NCBI RefSeq assembly: GCF_933775445.1
Contig: NC_065872.1
Coordinates: forward strand, 16,554,001 to 16,618,000
Direction: 5' to 3'
From: Argentina anserina
Taxonomy: Eukaryota; Streptophyta; Magnoliopsida; Rosales; Rosaceae
DNA: 64,000 nt
Part shown: positions 48,758-59,918 of the stretch, one piece after another
How positions within the stretch are numbered: position 1 is the first letter of the stretch
Layout of the letters: every line of letters begins with the position of its first letter
Made by a program: the position numbers and the translations under genes
The notes under the pieces: generated by a model
Told to the model about the DNA's origin: nothing
Database searches by the model: none
Seen by the model: the letters and a program-made list of their open reading frames with translations, nothing else

Positions 48758-49295
48758 TTGCATATTCTGGCATCCGTCCATATCTACTATATGTTCCAGT
48801 TCCACCGCTATCGTCGAATCGTTGGACTCCTTGTGAACCACTTGTTCCAGAACCACCATTTTCTCCATAATGAGGGACTCCACTAAATGCAGTTGTTTCT
48901 CCATGGTGATCACCATATCTACCGAAGTTACCAGAGTCGAAAATATTGTGGTCTTTGACGACATCTGCAATCCGATGAAACAAGCTTCTGCGCATTCGAA
49001 ATCTTATACGAAATTTGGCTTCAGGATAGCGTGGCACCTCAGCAAAGTAATCTATGTAAAGATTGTATCCAGCTTCTTCTCGATTCCGATTGATAACGAT
49101 ATGGCCAGGAACCGCTCCTATGTGTCTTGATTCAGCCTCGTCACCCTTCTCCAACTCTGCTAAGAGTTGATTATTATTTGCATAAGTGTGAAACAATAAA
49201 TCTTGCTCTTGATCAAATGAAGCCATGATTCGATAAAAGTAATCATCGGTTTCATTTGAAGAAAAAGAGGAGGATGATATATCAAAATTGCTCAT
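48729..49295 (-). pseudogene. Harbinger transposase N-terminal part with unrelated Gly-rich tail
   Basis: 188 codons starting MSNFDISSSSFSSNETDDYF. Residues about 55-115 match the start of plant HARBI1-like transposases: GAVPGHIVINRNREEAGYNL, YFAEVPRYPEAKFRIRFRMR and RSLFHRIADVVKDHN. After that, where the catalytic DDE domain should follow, the sequence turns into a Gly/Ser/Tyr-rich stretch (GRYGDHHGETTAFSGVPHYG) unlike transposase. This looks like a deletion derivative that kept an open frame. Whether it is expressed is unknown. Confidence 0.6.
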
Positions 49296-49809
49296 GACAA
49301 TGGATAGAAGATAAAATTGAAATGTTGGAGGAATGAAAAATGATGCGATGAATATGTGTTTATATATAATTTTAAAAAATGTTCTTTAACTACCTGTTGT
49401 AGATGTTGACAAAAAAAATAGTGGTCATTTTTTCAATTAAGATTCAAATAATAACCGTTGTCATCCAAAAATCATATGTATACGGTATATCTTATCGTTT
49501 ATAACTCGAGAATTTAAAAAATAATAATAAATAATATGTTAAAGTGGTAAATTATATATCATTTATAAGGTTATACCCTACCAATTTTGTTTTGGCGGAT
49601 AGCTAGAAGGGGCAGCATGCCAGCATTCCTTTTTTACTCACTTTTTTTTTGTTGCAGTTGTCGTTCTTATCTTTCGTGCTTAAAATAAATATATATTTAC
49701 TGTCACACGATAATCTTTCGAATGACTTTATTCATAGCTGTTTGCTTTGACCCAAACTCACTCTTTCCGTCTCACTAGTTGTCTGTTGTTGTTGTTCTTC
49801 TTATCGTCC

Positions 49810-52800
49810 ATGATGATGATGATCATCCGCAGTGCCATCGGCAGAAGACTTTCCTCCTCTTCTTCCTCTCATGCTTGGTTGACCACCACCACCCCCATTC
49901 ATACTTCTTCAAACTGTGTTGATCAAACCCTCCATGGGTTTCAGAAGAGCAGGAGCAGGAGCAGCAGCAGCACCACCTCATCGCCTGTTGGTCTTCCTTC
50001 TTACATGAGAGCAGCTGTCTTCTGGGAACCCAACAAGCCTCTCACCATTGAAGAGTTCCACATCCCTCGCCCCAAGTCTGGTGAAATTCTGATCAAAACC
50101 AAAGGTATATGTGTTGACTATGTTCCACTCCATCATTTCCCTTTATTTTCTCATTCGGGTGTTGTCATTTTAAACTGATTGATTAATTTAGTGTTCTTGG
50201 TGTGGTCTCTGACATTGTTTTGTTTGGTTTTCGATAATTTCGTTGTAGCCTGTGGAGTCTGCCATTCTGATCTCCATGTTATAAAGGGTGAGCTTCCGTT
50301 TGCTAGCCCCTGTGTTGTGGGGCATGAGATCACTGGTGAGGTTGTTGAACATGGACCGGCTACGGACAATAAGACCACAGAAAGGTACACCTTAGTTATA
50401 TAGCAGCAATGTATAAGAGTTCATTGATGTTAGAAATTTGGAATTGAAAGTTATTTTTAATATAAGAAGTGTGAAGTGACTGATAGTTAAGATTTAGACA
50501 GTAGACTGATAAGTATTTGACATGTTTGGGAGGAGAGAGCATTCGATCTAGATATATATGAAGTTGGGACTTATAAGGATGTATGCAACTCAGTGGAGCA
50601 AGATTTAAAAAATTGGGAGTTAAGAATGGTAGAGCTCTGTTGTTGTTGAAGCGGATATCCTGTGCAAAGTATTTCTACTAGAGAAAGTTTGAGGTGCAGA
50701 GATAATCACATATTATTAGGTTTGCGGAGAGAGCTTTTGGATGCTAGTGCCGCTCCAGAAATGTTATTGGAAAAATCTTGCTGACAAAAAGATATATCTA
50801 AAATTGAGGATGATATAGAGATGAAGCTTAAGTGAAAAGTATTTGGCATGTAGTAACGAAAGGAGCTGGTATGGAATAGTGCCCCACTTTAAAGTTATTA
50901 AAACCTCTCCTCTGAGAGTCTGTCTAAAAGTGGCTTAATGTGGTTATAGACCTGTAGCAGATATCTTTAGGTGTTTTGTAACAACTTGCATTTTCCTCTT
51001 TCACCTTAGTATTTTGTATAGGCAAGCATCATTTACCTGTTTCAGATTACCAGCTCTTTGATTCTGACACAGAAAATTTGTTTCAGATTACAAATTGGAT
51101 CTCATGTTGTTGGAGCTTTTATCATGCCTTGTGGTAGCTGTTCCTATTGTTCAAAGGTAAAATTACTTTGAGATTGAACTTTGATTATTTGTCTTTAATC
51201 AGTATTGATTGGTTTTGTAATTAATGACTGCTTAGGAATGTGGGTACTACTATTTTCTTTTTGGAGAAACTTTGTATCACTTCATTGATTTTTCTTGGTG
51301 ACTGAATTGAGAAAAGGGCCACGACGATTTATGCGAGGACTTCTTTGCCTACAACCGTGCCAAAGGAACCCTTTATGATGGTGAAACTCGGTTATTCCTC
51401 CGTAGCAGTGGTAAGTGTGCTCTCTATCTCTTCTTCATTATTATTCTATTTCGTCTTGATTTTTCATTTCCCCATGCCTTATGCCTTTATTTTATTTCTA
51501 GTATTTCTGTCCAGAAAGTGTTTTTTGTTGCTGGTGTTTAACCTTCCAATATTGTTTTCATATCGTATCTTTCTTAATTTCTACTTTGTAAATTTATTTA
51601 TGACTCGGTCTCAGTCTCATAGTATAATGAATCAGCATTTAGCACAAATGCATATGACATGATTTGTAGTAGTACTCTATCTCGGGACCTGTAATTTCAA
51701 TCTTTAAGCCTTATGGTTTGGTTTGTTTACTGGGAACAGCAGGAGCATTAGAAAGTTCCATTAGTAAAGAAAATGAAAAATTCCTAGTTCTAAGTTCTAT
51801 CTACGATTAACTTCTGTTGTAAGACCAATTTTTTGGTGGAAAAAACTGAAAAACGTCTGTATGGAACAATCAAAGGACACCCAATTATGCATCTTTCTTG
51901 AATTGAGGCTAACGATAAAAGTATATAAGTAAAAGCCACTCCTACAATCAAATTAAAATTGATTAAATGCCGGAGTATCTCAAAGGTGTGATGGACATGT
52001 ATTGAAAGAATCTTGGCTTTCCACAACTTTAATAAATGTAATTTGATTTCCATCCTGCTTTGCAATCTAATTCAAAACCTAACCTGTAGAAAGTCGAGAA
52101 GTATGTAACAAGTATAATACATGTTTTCCTTAATGTGATGAAAAAGTAGAGAAGTGATCATTTACTTGTGCTGCTGTGCACTTAGTGGATGAATAATTGA
52201 AAGAATGTAGGCATTAGTCACCAGGAAAAAGAAAGAACAAGTTGAATGATAAGAGTCCAGCAAGAAAATTTCAGTGAAAACAGTTTTTGATCTTGATTGC
52301 CATCTATTAATGTGACATGTAGTCTGTTTCAAGCTTTGTCCTCGACTGAAATAAAATTTGGTTGGTTTTGATGAAGTGGAAGATGATTACTAAAAGCTGT
52401 TCTTTTTTGCAGGAAAACCTGTATACATGTATAGTATGGGAGGCCTTGCTGAGTATTGTGTTGTACCAGCAAATGCATTGACCACTTTACCTAAGTCATT
52501 GCCATTTACAGAGTCTGCCATTTTAGGATGTGCAGTATTCACTGCTTATGGTGCTATGGCACATGCGGCTGAGGTTCGTCCTGGGGATTCAGTTGCTATT
52601 ATTGGAACTGGGGGCGTTGGATCCAGGTAAATTTGTAGAATTTTGTACTCAACATCTACACATTGTTCGGGTTTTGATGGTGCTCTTACTCCTGCTCATT
52701 AAATACAATGTCACTTCGTACAGCTGTCTGCAGATAGCCAGAGCATTTGGTGCCTCTGATATTATTGCCGTCGATATTCAGGACGACAAACTGCAGAAGG

Positions 52801-54905
52801 CCAAGATATTTGGTGCTACTCATGTTATAAATGCGGCTAAAGAAGATGCTGTTGATAAAATATTGGTATGTAACCTTACCATATATAACCTAGTACGAGG
52901 TGCTACTTTAGTGCTTGCTAAATTTGATTTTATGCTAATTCCAATATAGACAATTCATTTAGTTTGCAAAAAGCGTTGATCTCTTCTGATTTTATGCGGA
53001 TAGTTACCTGCTGCAAATTTTTTCAGATTTTTATGCATGTTACACTGAGATGTGATTCTATGATATGTGATCTGCTTGCTGTTCTAAAGTCACTTGAGCT
53101 GTCTAACTATCTTCCTTGTGCTTTCTTTGGACTTCTTGTCTGCTTCTTTGTATTATGCCTTTTGTTTTGATGATAGAAAGCTGCATCCTTAACCAAATTA
53201 TAATGAACTGTGATCTCCTAAATAATTGACCAAAAGCTTCTGGCATTATATACATGTGGCTGTGGAAGGAATAGATGATATGCTAATATCTTATGTATCT
53301 TAAGATGTGATTCCATGAACTGTAATCCGCTGAACGATTGACTAGTAAACAATAAGAGCATATCCTGAATAATTTCTCTTCTGCTCAACACAAGGGTAAT
53401 TATGTAGCATTAACATTGCAAAGTGTTCCACATAGTAATTGGCATTAAAGTTAAATGGTGCTTTTTGGGGAGATAGATCCACCTGTAGTCCTTCCTGGAG
53501 AGGCACCAGCATGTGCTTCCTGAAGAACACTTTCAAGTGCAAATGCATGAAGAACTTCTGTTTGTTAAGAAAGATTCTTCTTTTTCTAAACAACATTGCT
53601 GCTTATAGTGATTCTGAATATAAATGATTGTTGCTCTAAATTCTATAATAGAAAATTGGTAGACATGCCTACAAATGCAACCATTGTTTTGTTATGTTGC
53701 TCATTTACTGTTCTTATTATATTTTACTATTGTGGGCAGGAAATAACTGGTGGGAAAGGTGTGGACGTTGCTGTGGAAGCCCTTGGAAAACAACAGACCT
53801 TTTTGCAATGCACCAAGAGTGTGAAAGATGGAGGAAAAGCTGTCTTCATCGGGCTTACAGCAGCCGGTGCAATTGGGGAAGTAGATATTAATCGTCTTGT
53901 TCGTAGAAAGGTGGGTATGCATCTTAGTAAAAATTGAATTTCAATTGTTCCAGCATGGTATAATGTTTATGATGATATCAGTAAGCAGTAGTACTTGGGC
54001 ATACTCATGACATTATTATGGGAGTTCAAAGAAATTAATAAAGATGGAAATAATAATCACAAGAACTTATCAGCAATTTCTAGTAATCTACTTGCACAGT
54101 TGGTCTTCTAAATTCTACTTCTGTTGTGCCTCAAGGACCATTGATATTTCTTACCAGTAGTAAACTAGTAATAAAGTAAAGTCCTCGTAACGCATAATGT
54201 TTTGCAGCTTGAAATTTATATATGGCCTACTATTTTTCCTTCATTCCTCTTCTGCTATGGTTCCAGCATTACTTGGGGCATTGTGCCTGTTTGCTCTCGG
54301 CTCTTCCGTTGCTTCTTCCTCCCCTTTTTCTTTTGTTTGTTTGTTCTTACTTCTAATCAATTACTGTCATCTATTCTCAATAAAAGACTTACACATTAGG
54401 TGGTCCTTGATGGCATCTTTATTGTTGACAAACAAGTAGATGGCATCTGTATTGTTGATAAACAAGTGGATGTCATTGGGAATGGCAGATATGTTAATGT
54501 ACAGTTAAAGTGATACAAGGGCTATATCAACTCCCTTGATTCTGAAGATTTATTACCTTGCATCAAAACCACTGCAAGATTTGACTCAAACTCCTTTGTG
54601 GACTTTAAATCCATATATGCTTTCATGCTTGTTTCTATCCTCTGTAGAGCTGAACCATGCTCAAGTTGTCTGGAATTACTAACATCTTACCCTTCTTGTA
54701 ATGTGGAGCGCAGATAAAAATCATTGGATCATACGGAGGAAGGGCAAGGCAGGATCTTCCAAAGATAGTTAGACTAGCAGAAAGTGGTGTATTTGATCTG
54801 TCTACTGCTGTTTCAAGAAAATACAAATTTGAGGAGTCTGACATTGCGTTCCAGGATCTCAACCGGGGAAGAATTGTTGGTCGGGCTGTCGTTGAGATAA
54901 TGTAG
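49810..54905 (+). CDS. HER2: Zinc-type alcohol dehydrogenase-like protein, HER2-like
   Basis: Eight coding exons: 49810-50104, 50249-50384, 51087-51156, 51317-51410, 52413-52626, 52724-52865, 53740-53910 and 54714-54905. All are GT-AG with consistent phases; TAG at 54903-54905; 437 aa. The first 65 residues (MMMMIIRSAIGRRLSSSSSS onward) are Arg/Ser/Thr-rich with few acids, like an organelle-targeting presequence. The enzyme proper starts at MRAAVFWEPNKPL (residue 66). The catalytic zinc region is CGVCHSD (Cys100 to Asp106) and GHEITGEV; the structural zinc cysteines are 159, 162, 165 and 173 (CGSCSYC...HDDLC). The Rossmann nucleotide motif is IIGTGGVGS. It resembles Arabidopsis HER2 (At5g63620), found in genetic work on responses to the leaf volatile (E)-2-hexenal; substrate is unproven. 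AATAAA occurs at 54992. Confidence 0.93.
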
Positions 54906-55341
54906 CTTTATTCCCTCTAAGCTGACTGTTCCTGATGCCAGAGCTCTGCCTCAAGGTACAAGTAGACCCCGAAGTAGATTGAAGGAACATAAATAAACAT
55001 AGCCCGGACGGACATTGCTCAATCTACTTCAGTATCAGTCCTAATGAGTTGAATGCTAGACGATTTTCCTCAGTTTTTTACTTCAGTATTGCTTCTGTAA
55101 TCCTGTTTATGCACATTAAACTTTTCTTATTGTTTAGATGTACATATCAGAATATGAAACAAATAAAATTGTAGTTCTTCTTCATGTAAGAGTAACATGC
55201 AATAAAGAACTCACTTTGTTAAAGCTCTGTGCTTGTCACATCGGAGCGGATTATTCGATTGCAAACTTGCACCGAAAAATAATAAACCAGGTCAGAAATG
55301 TTGAGTTCGTCAAGTTCTAATGTGAGAACGACAGAGGTAGA
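54906..55341. other. HER2-like 3' untranslated region and gap
   Basis: Contains a candidate poly(A) signal AATAAA at 54992-54997. A 60-codon frame at 55138-55320 has no recognisable content. Confidence 0.45.
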
Positions 55342-56111
55342 CAGCCGTAGCTATGGCTGGACTTTATGACACCGAAAAAACTAAAACCGGCCATAACCGA
55401 CCGCACTGAAACCGATAAACCGGAACTGGACGGAACTATTGCGTCTGTGTCGGAAATCCAACCGAATAATTGGTGTCGGTTATCGGTTATATGCTTTTAT
55501 AAAACCGATAGAAACCGAACCAAACCGAGAATTATGAGCTAAGGTTATAGCTTGTATTTGGTGAACATATATAATCGGGTGCTTATGCAAAAAATATATT
55601 TAGTAATAAATATGTACATGCAAGAGATGTGATTTTGATTTTTGTATGTGTACAATCATACATGCAAATATCTAATGTAATGCTTGGGGGTTTTGTCAAC
55701 TAACCCTCATGTTAAGACAAGTCTAGACGTCTAATGATGAAGCTTAGTAGGTTTAATGTGTATTTTGGTTAACTTGTGTTTCAGCGAAGTACAATATTTT
55801 TATTTAGTTAATATTTGAGTTTTTGATTATTCATTTGGTAAATGTAACTTAATTGAAGTATTGAACTTGTAACTTACTCCTTCACTTTTAATCTTTTTAT
55901 TTTTATTAGTCAATTACGAATGATCAATAATGATATTAGATTTTGTAACCGAAATGAAACCGAAACCGAACTGAATTATAGATTAACCGAAACCGCGATT
56001 TTTATATATATTTTTCGATTTTAGTTTTGAAAAATATGAAACCAAGAATTCAGTGTCGGTTTTCGGTTAGTGCTCATAAACTGAACCGTTGACACCGAGT
56101 TCAGCCGTAGC
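55342..56111. mobile_element. ACCGA-rich transposon-like segment between 10-bp direct repeats
   Basis: Both edges carry the direct repeat CAGCCGTAGC (55342-55351 and 56102-56111). The outer parts are dense in ACCGAAACCG / CGGTTTCGGTT words on opposite strands (about 55370-55520 and 55945-56095); the AT-rich centre is empty. Such sequences are typical of plant MITE-like or hAT-like elements. True terminal inverted repeats are not clean, so the class is open. Confidence 0.5.
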
Positions 56112-56309
56112 CGCAAATTAAGTTCCCCATTTCCTTTCCCAAAGAAGAAAGGAGCTAGGTTTCCTTTTATGGACGTGTCAAATTCATCAGTCGAATTGTC
56201 CAATACATTTCCACCAAAATCAGAAAAGGTGACGTGGCAACTGTTTATCGCTTTAAGTGATAATAGACGGCTGAGATTGAAAAGCAAGCATATTGTAGTT
56301 GCAGCACAG

Positions 56310-57050
56310 AATAAAAAGGAAGTTGCAGCTTTTTGGGAACAAAAGCAGAACCCAGAAGAAGAAAGGAGCCGCGCCAACCAAACAAACAAGAAAGACATAA
56401 GTGCTTGTGTTCTTTTCTGGGTTTAAGGTATGTGAAATTCTCGTAATTTTTGTTTTTTAATGGCTACAAGAAAATTAGAAGTGTAGTACTCTGTTGTCGA
56501 ATTGGGTTTGATTTACTATGTTTTATCCACTTGCCTCAACTTTGAGATTTATGTTTGCTTCTTCACTTGTGTCTTTGTCCTTGTTTGCAATGTGAGTTCT
56601 GTTCTTTTTGGCTCATGTTCTCTGTCAAGTTTGGTTCTTTATGATTTTCTTTATTAATGGAAAATTAATTCTCAGAGTTTAGTGGAAAAAGTTTTTAGCT
56701 TTGAATCTGTGGGATTTAGTATAGTATATCTGTTTTGAGGTGAATTGATTTGAACCATCATGAGGAAAACCCAAGTTGAGTAATTGAGTTTAGGATGGAT
56801 GGTTTTGTAGGCGGACTGTTATTGTGTACCAGGCTAGAATTTAGTACACAGTTTTAAATCATCTATATGGAGTTGAAGTTGTTAGAATGAAGTAGAAATC
56901 CACAAGTTTTGAACTTTTTAGATAACTGGCTCATTCTCGTTTCGTATTTCTCCAGGCGCAGTTGAAAAGTGTATATATCTATAAGAGAAGCTGATGGTCT
57001 AAATAACCAAACAAACAACAACTCTAAGGTCTTGCTTCTTACAATCAGGG
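56310..57050 (+). promoter_or_regulatory. PHP gene leader: probable untranslated exon and intron
   Basis: A candidate untranslated exon ends TTTAAG|GTATGT at 56427/56428. The next AG acceptor (ACAATCAG, ending 57048) lies two bases before the ATG at 57051. A leader intron of about 620 bp is therefore likely. Confidence 0.55.
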
Positions 57051-59855
57051 ATGGGTGACAGTTATGTCATTCACACCCCAACTATGTCCAACAAACAAAG
57101 CCAGAAGAAAACTAAGAAGAAAAAACGTGGTGGAAGTAAGAAGAAAATGACCACCGAACAGACTATGGCTTTCAAGTCTGTGAGTGAATGGGTTTATTTG
57201 GATCAAGCTGCTTCACCGGCTGCCTCTGCAGCTTCTTGTGTCGTGGATGATTTCGGGGTCCAGAAGACTCTTGGAAGAGGTGGAGAGAAGGTGGTGTTTG
57301 AATTGCATTCGCATTCAAAGTGCAGTGACGGGTTTCTTTCGCCTTCCAAGTTGGTGGAAAGGGCTCATGGGAATGGGGTAAGTTCAACTTGCATTTATTC
57401 TGTTTGTCCAACAGTTTTGCTTATATTGGTCTTACATTTTCCTTTTTATCTTTCTCTTATGGGCTTAGTATTCTATACGAGATTAATTCAGAAAATGCAA
57501 TTGGTATTAGATTTTGTCTATATATGTGGCTCTTGTGTTGGGAACTATAAATTACCTGACAGACATTGTTTATTTTTCACTTATGTGGGGTAATTTATTA
57601 ATACAGTCTGTACAGACAGGTAAAATCTGAACTACTTCCGTGTTATTCTTTATGATTATGAGATATAAGATGTATCAGTTCACCTCGTATAAGAAAAAAT
57701 TATAATGTTTCCCCTGATATTTTAATTCCTTCTCCTGTATTGGACATTTGTACTTTTATTCTTAGTTATGATCCTCCAGATTGAATTTCAGTTATTATGG
57801 TGTTTCTTCAACACTGTCAGCATTCGTGGTACTATGGTATATATATAGGTGGGGGCCAATAATCAATCCCGTGGCCCCGTGCTGGAGAATACTTGATTGT
57901 TCATAGATTGCAGCATATGTAAATAAAAAAGAAGATGCAAAGTATATACTTTATCCATACAACTTTTTTCGTTTTATTTTTGTTGGTTTTGAAAATTGAG
58001 ACTGCTCTAGATGTTAAGAAACCATTGTCTTTAGTTGGATTATAACTGTGTATCTGCTCAGTATTATTTTCACTGCACTCTCTTGCGTACTGTATGGCAA
58101 AAGGAATTAGCCTAAGAAAATATATAGTTAGCTTCTAGAGACCCCGATAGGATCTAGATAGCATACTATTTGATCCCTAATTTGGGTTTGGTTTGTCTGT
58201 ATTGTGTTATTTCAGAATTAGATATTAATAGTCATGTAATTTGTACGTGTATCATCGTCTTTTAGTGAGTGCGCCTGTCAAACAGGTGGAACAAGGTAGT
58301 TTTTAATCTCATGTCTAAAAATTTACATACTTATCACGCAAAACTGTCAAAATTAAGCAAAAGATATATCTTCATTGGGATTGGCTGTAGTCTATGATGC
58401 ATGGATACGGCATAAATTTTAAAATGCTGTATCGTATCCGTATCCAATACGGATACACGTTGGATACGTATCCAAACTTATTTTGACATATCTTTGAATT
58501 CGGATACGCGTTTGACCAAATAGACACTTCAGGGATACGTTTTTGGATACATTTTAGGGTCATTTTTGTCTTTCTTCATCAATTAAAGATAAACCCCTAT
58601 TCTTTTAATTCTTTTTTTTTGGTTAACTTCTTGCTTATTTTAGTAAAGGTTATATCAAACAATTTAACTAACCTCTTTTCCATTATTTTTATATATGCAA
58701 ATTTATGCCAATAGTTTCAATAATGTTTATATTTTTTTATATATATTATAGTATATGTTATTTTAATAATTAAAAATGTATCCCGTATCATGTTTTTCTT
58801 GAAAATTCACGTATCACGCACCTCGTATCCGTACCTGTGCATCATAGGCTGTAGTGTTAAGAAGACATACTTGCCGTTTTTTGTCTGTGTTAATCTTGCG
58901 GTGTAATTGATGTTCACATTTCTTTTAAATCTAAACATGTTCCTGGCAGACACTCAAAGAGTTCTTTGCATAGAAAAATCGGTACTCCTTTATTTGAGTA
59001 ATTGAGTATCAGAAGGGATTTAGCTAGGAAAATTGTTATTCCTATATCACTGAGAACACACTAAGTGTATGCTAAGATGTAGTGAGGGTTTAATTAGTAT
59101 ACTTGCTTTAACAGGTGAAAGTTCTTGCTCTCACAGATCATGACACAATGTCTGGCATCCCTGAGGCCCTAGAAGCAGCTAGGAGATTTGGATTGAAGAT
59201 AATTCCTGGTGTAGAAATCAGTACAATTTTCCAACCAAGGTAAATTATTTAAAATTACACATTGTGCACTATATCAGATTCTGCAGCCATTACATTTGTT
59301 ACTCGTGTTTTACCTCTGCAGTGGCCCTTGATTTAATTTTATCAGTTTATGATTCACGAATGCCAAACTTTATTCTAAAAAAAATTGTTACTTCCAAGAC
59401 ATTGCAAGAGAATACTAAATACATCAATGTTAGCAGGTTTATTTTTATATGTGTAGTTCTTTCATTAACCATGGATTTGGGACTGCTTTCAGAGGAGAGT
59501 CTGAACTTGAAGAACCAGTGCACATCCTGGCATATTATAGCAGCTGTGGGCCAACAATTTATGAACAGGTTGAAAAGTTCTTGTCTAATATAAGGGATGG
59601 TCGTTATCTTCGTGCCAAGAATATGGTCTCCAAATTGAACAAGTTGAAGTTTCCTCTTACGTGGGAGCATGTTGCACGGGTTGCAGGAAAGGGAGTCGCT
59701 CCTGGGAGATTGCATGTGGCCCGGGCCATGGTTGAAGCTGGTTATGTGGAAAATTTAAAACAAGCTTTTGCTCGCTATCTTTTCGACGGTGGACCTGCAT
59801 ACTCTACGTAATATTCTAAGCCTATTGTTACACACAAACACACACACACACACAC

Positions 59856-59918
<63 letters not shown>

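Larger units (their letters stand above)
48122..49610. mobile_element. Harbinger-derived element with outer and inner inverted repeats
   Basis: Outer arms: about 48240-48385 (TTTTTGGATGACAACAG, TTATTTGAATCTTGATTGAA, TTTTTTTGTCAACATCTA, AAACACATATTCATC) match the reverse complement of about 49330-49500 in the same order. Still further out, AAAATTGGTAAGGTATAA near 48145 matches the reverse complement near 49590. Inside sits a separate palindrome at 48396-48757 and a minus-strand frame (48729-49295) with a Harbinger transposase N-terminus. The exact ends and duplication are uncertain, so the limits given are approximate. Confidence 0.7.

Noticed and set aside
56169..56426. 85-codon frame upstream of the PHP gene
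   Set aside because: It ends at a good donor of a probable untranslated exon, and its product matches nothing I know.
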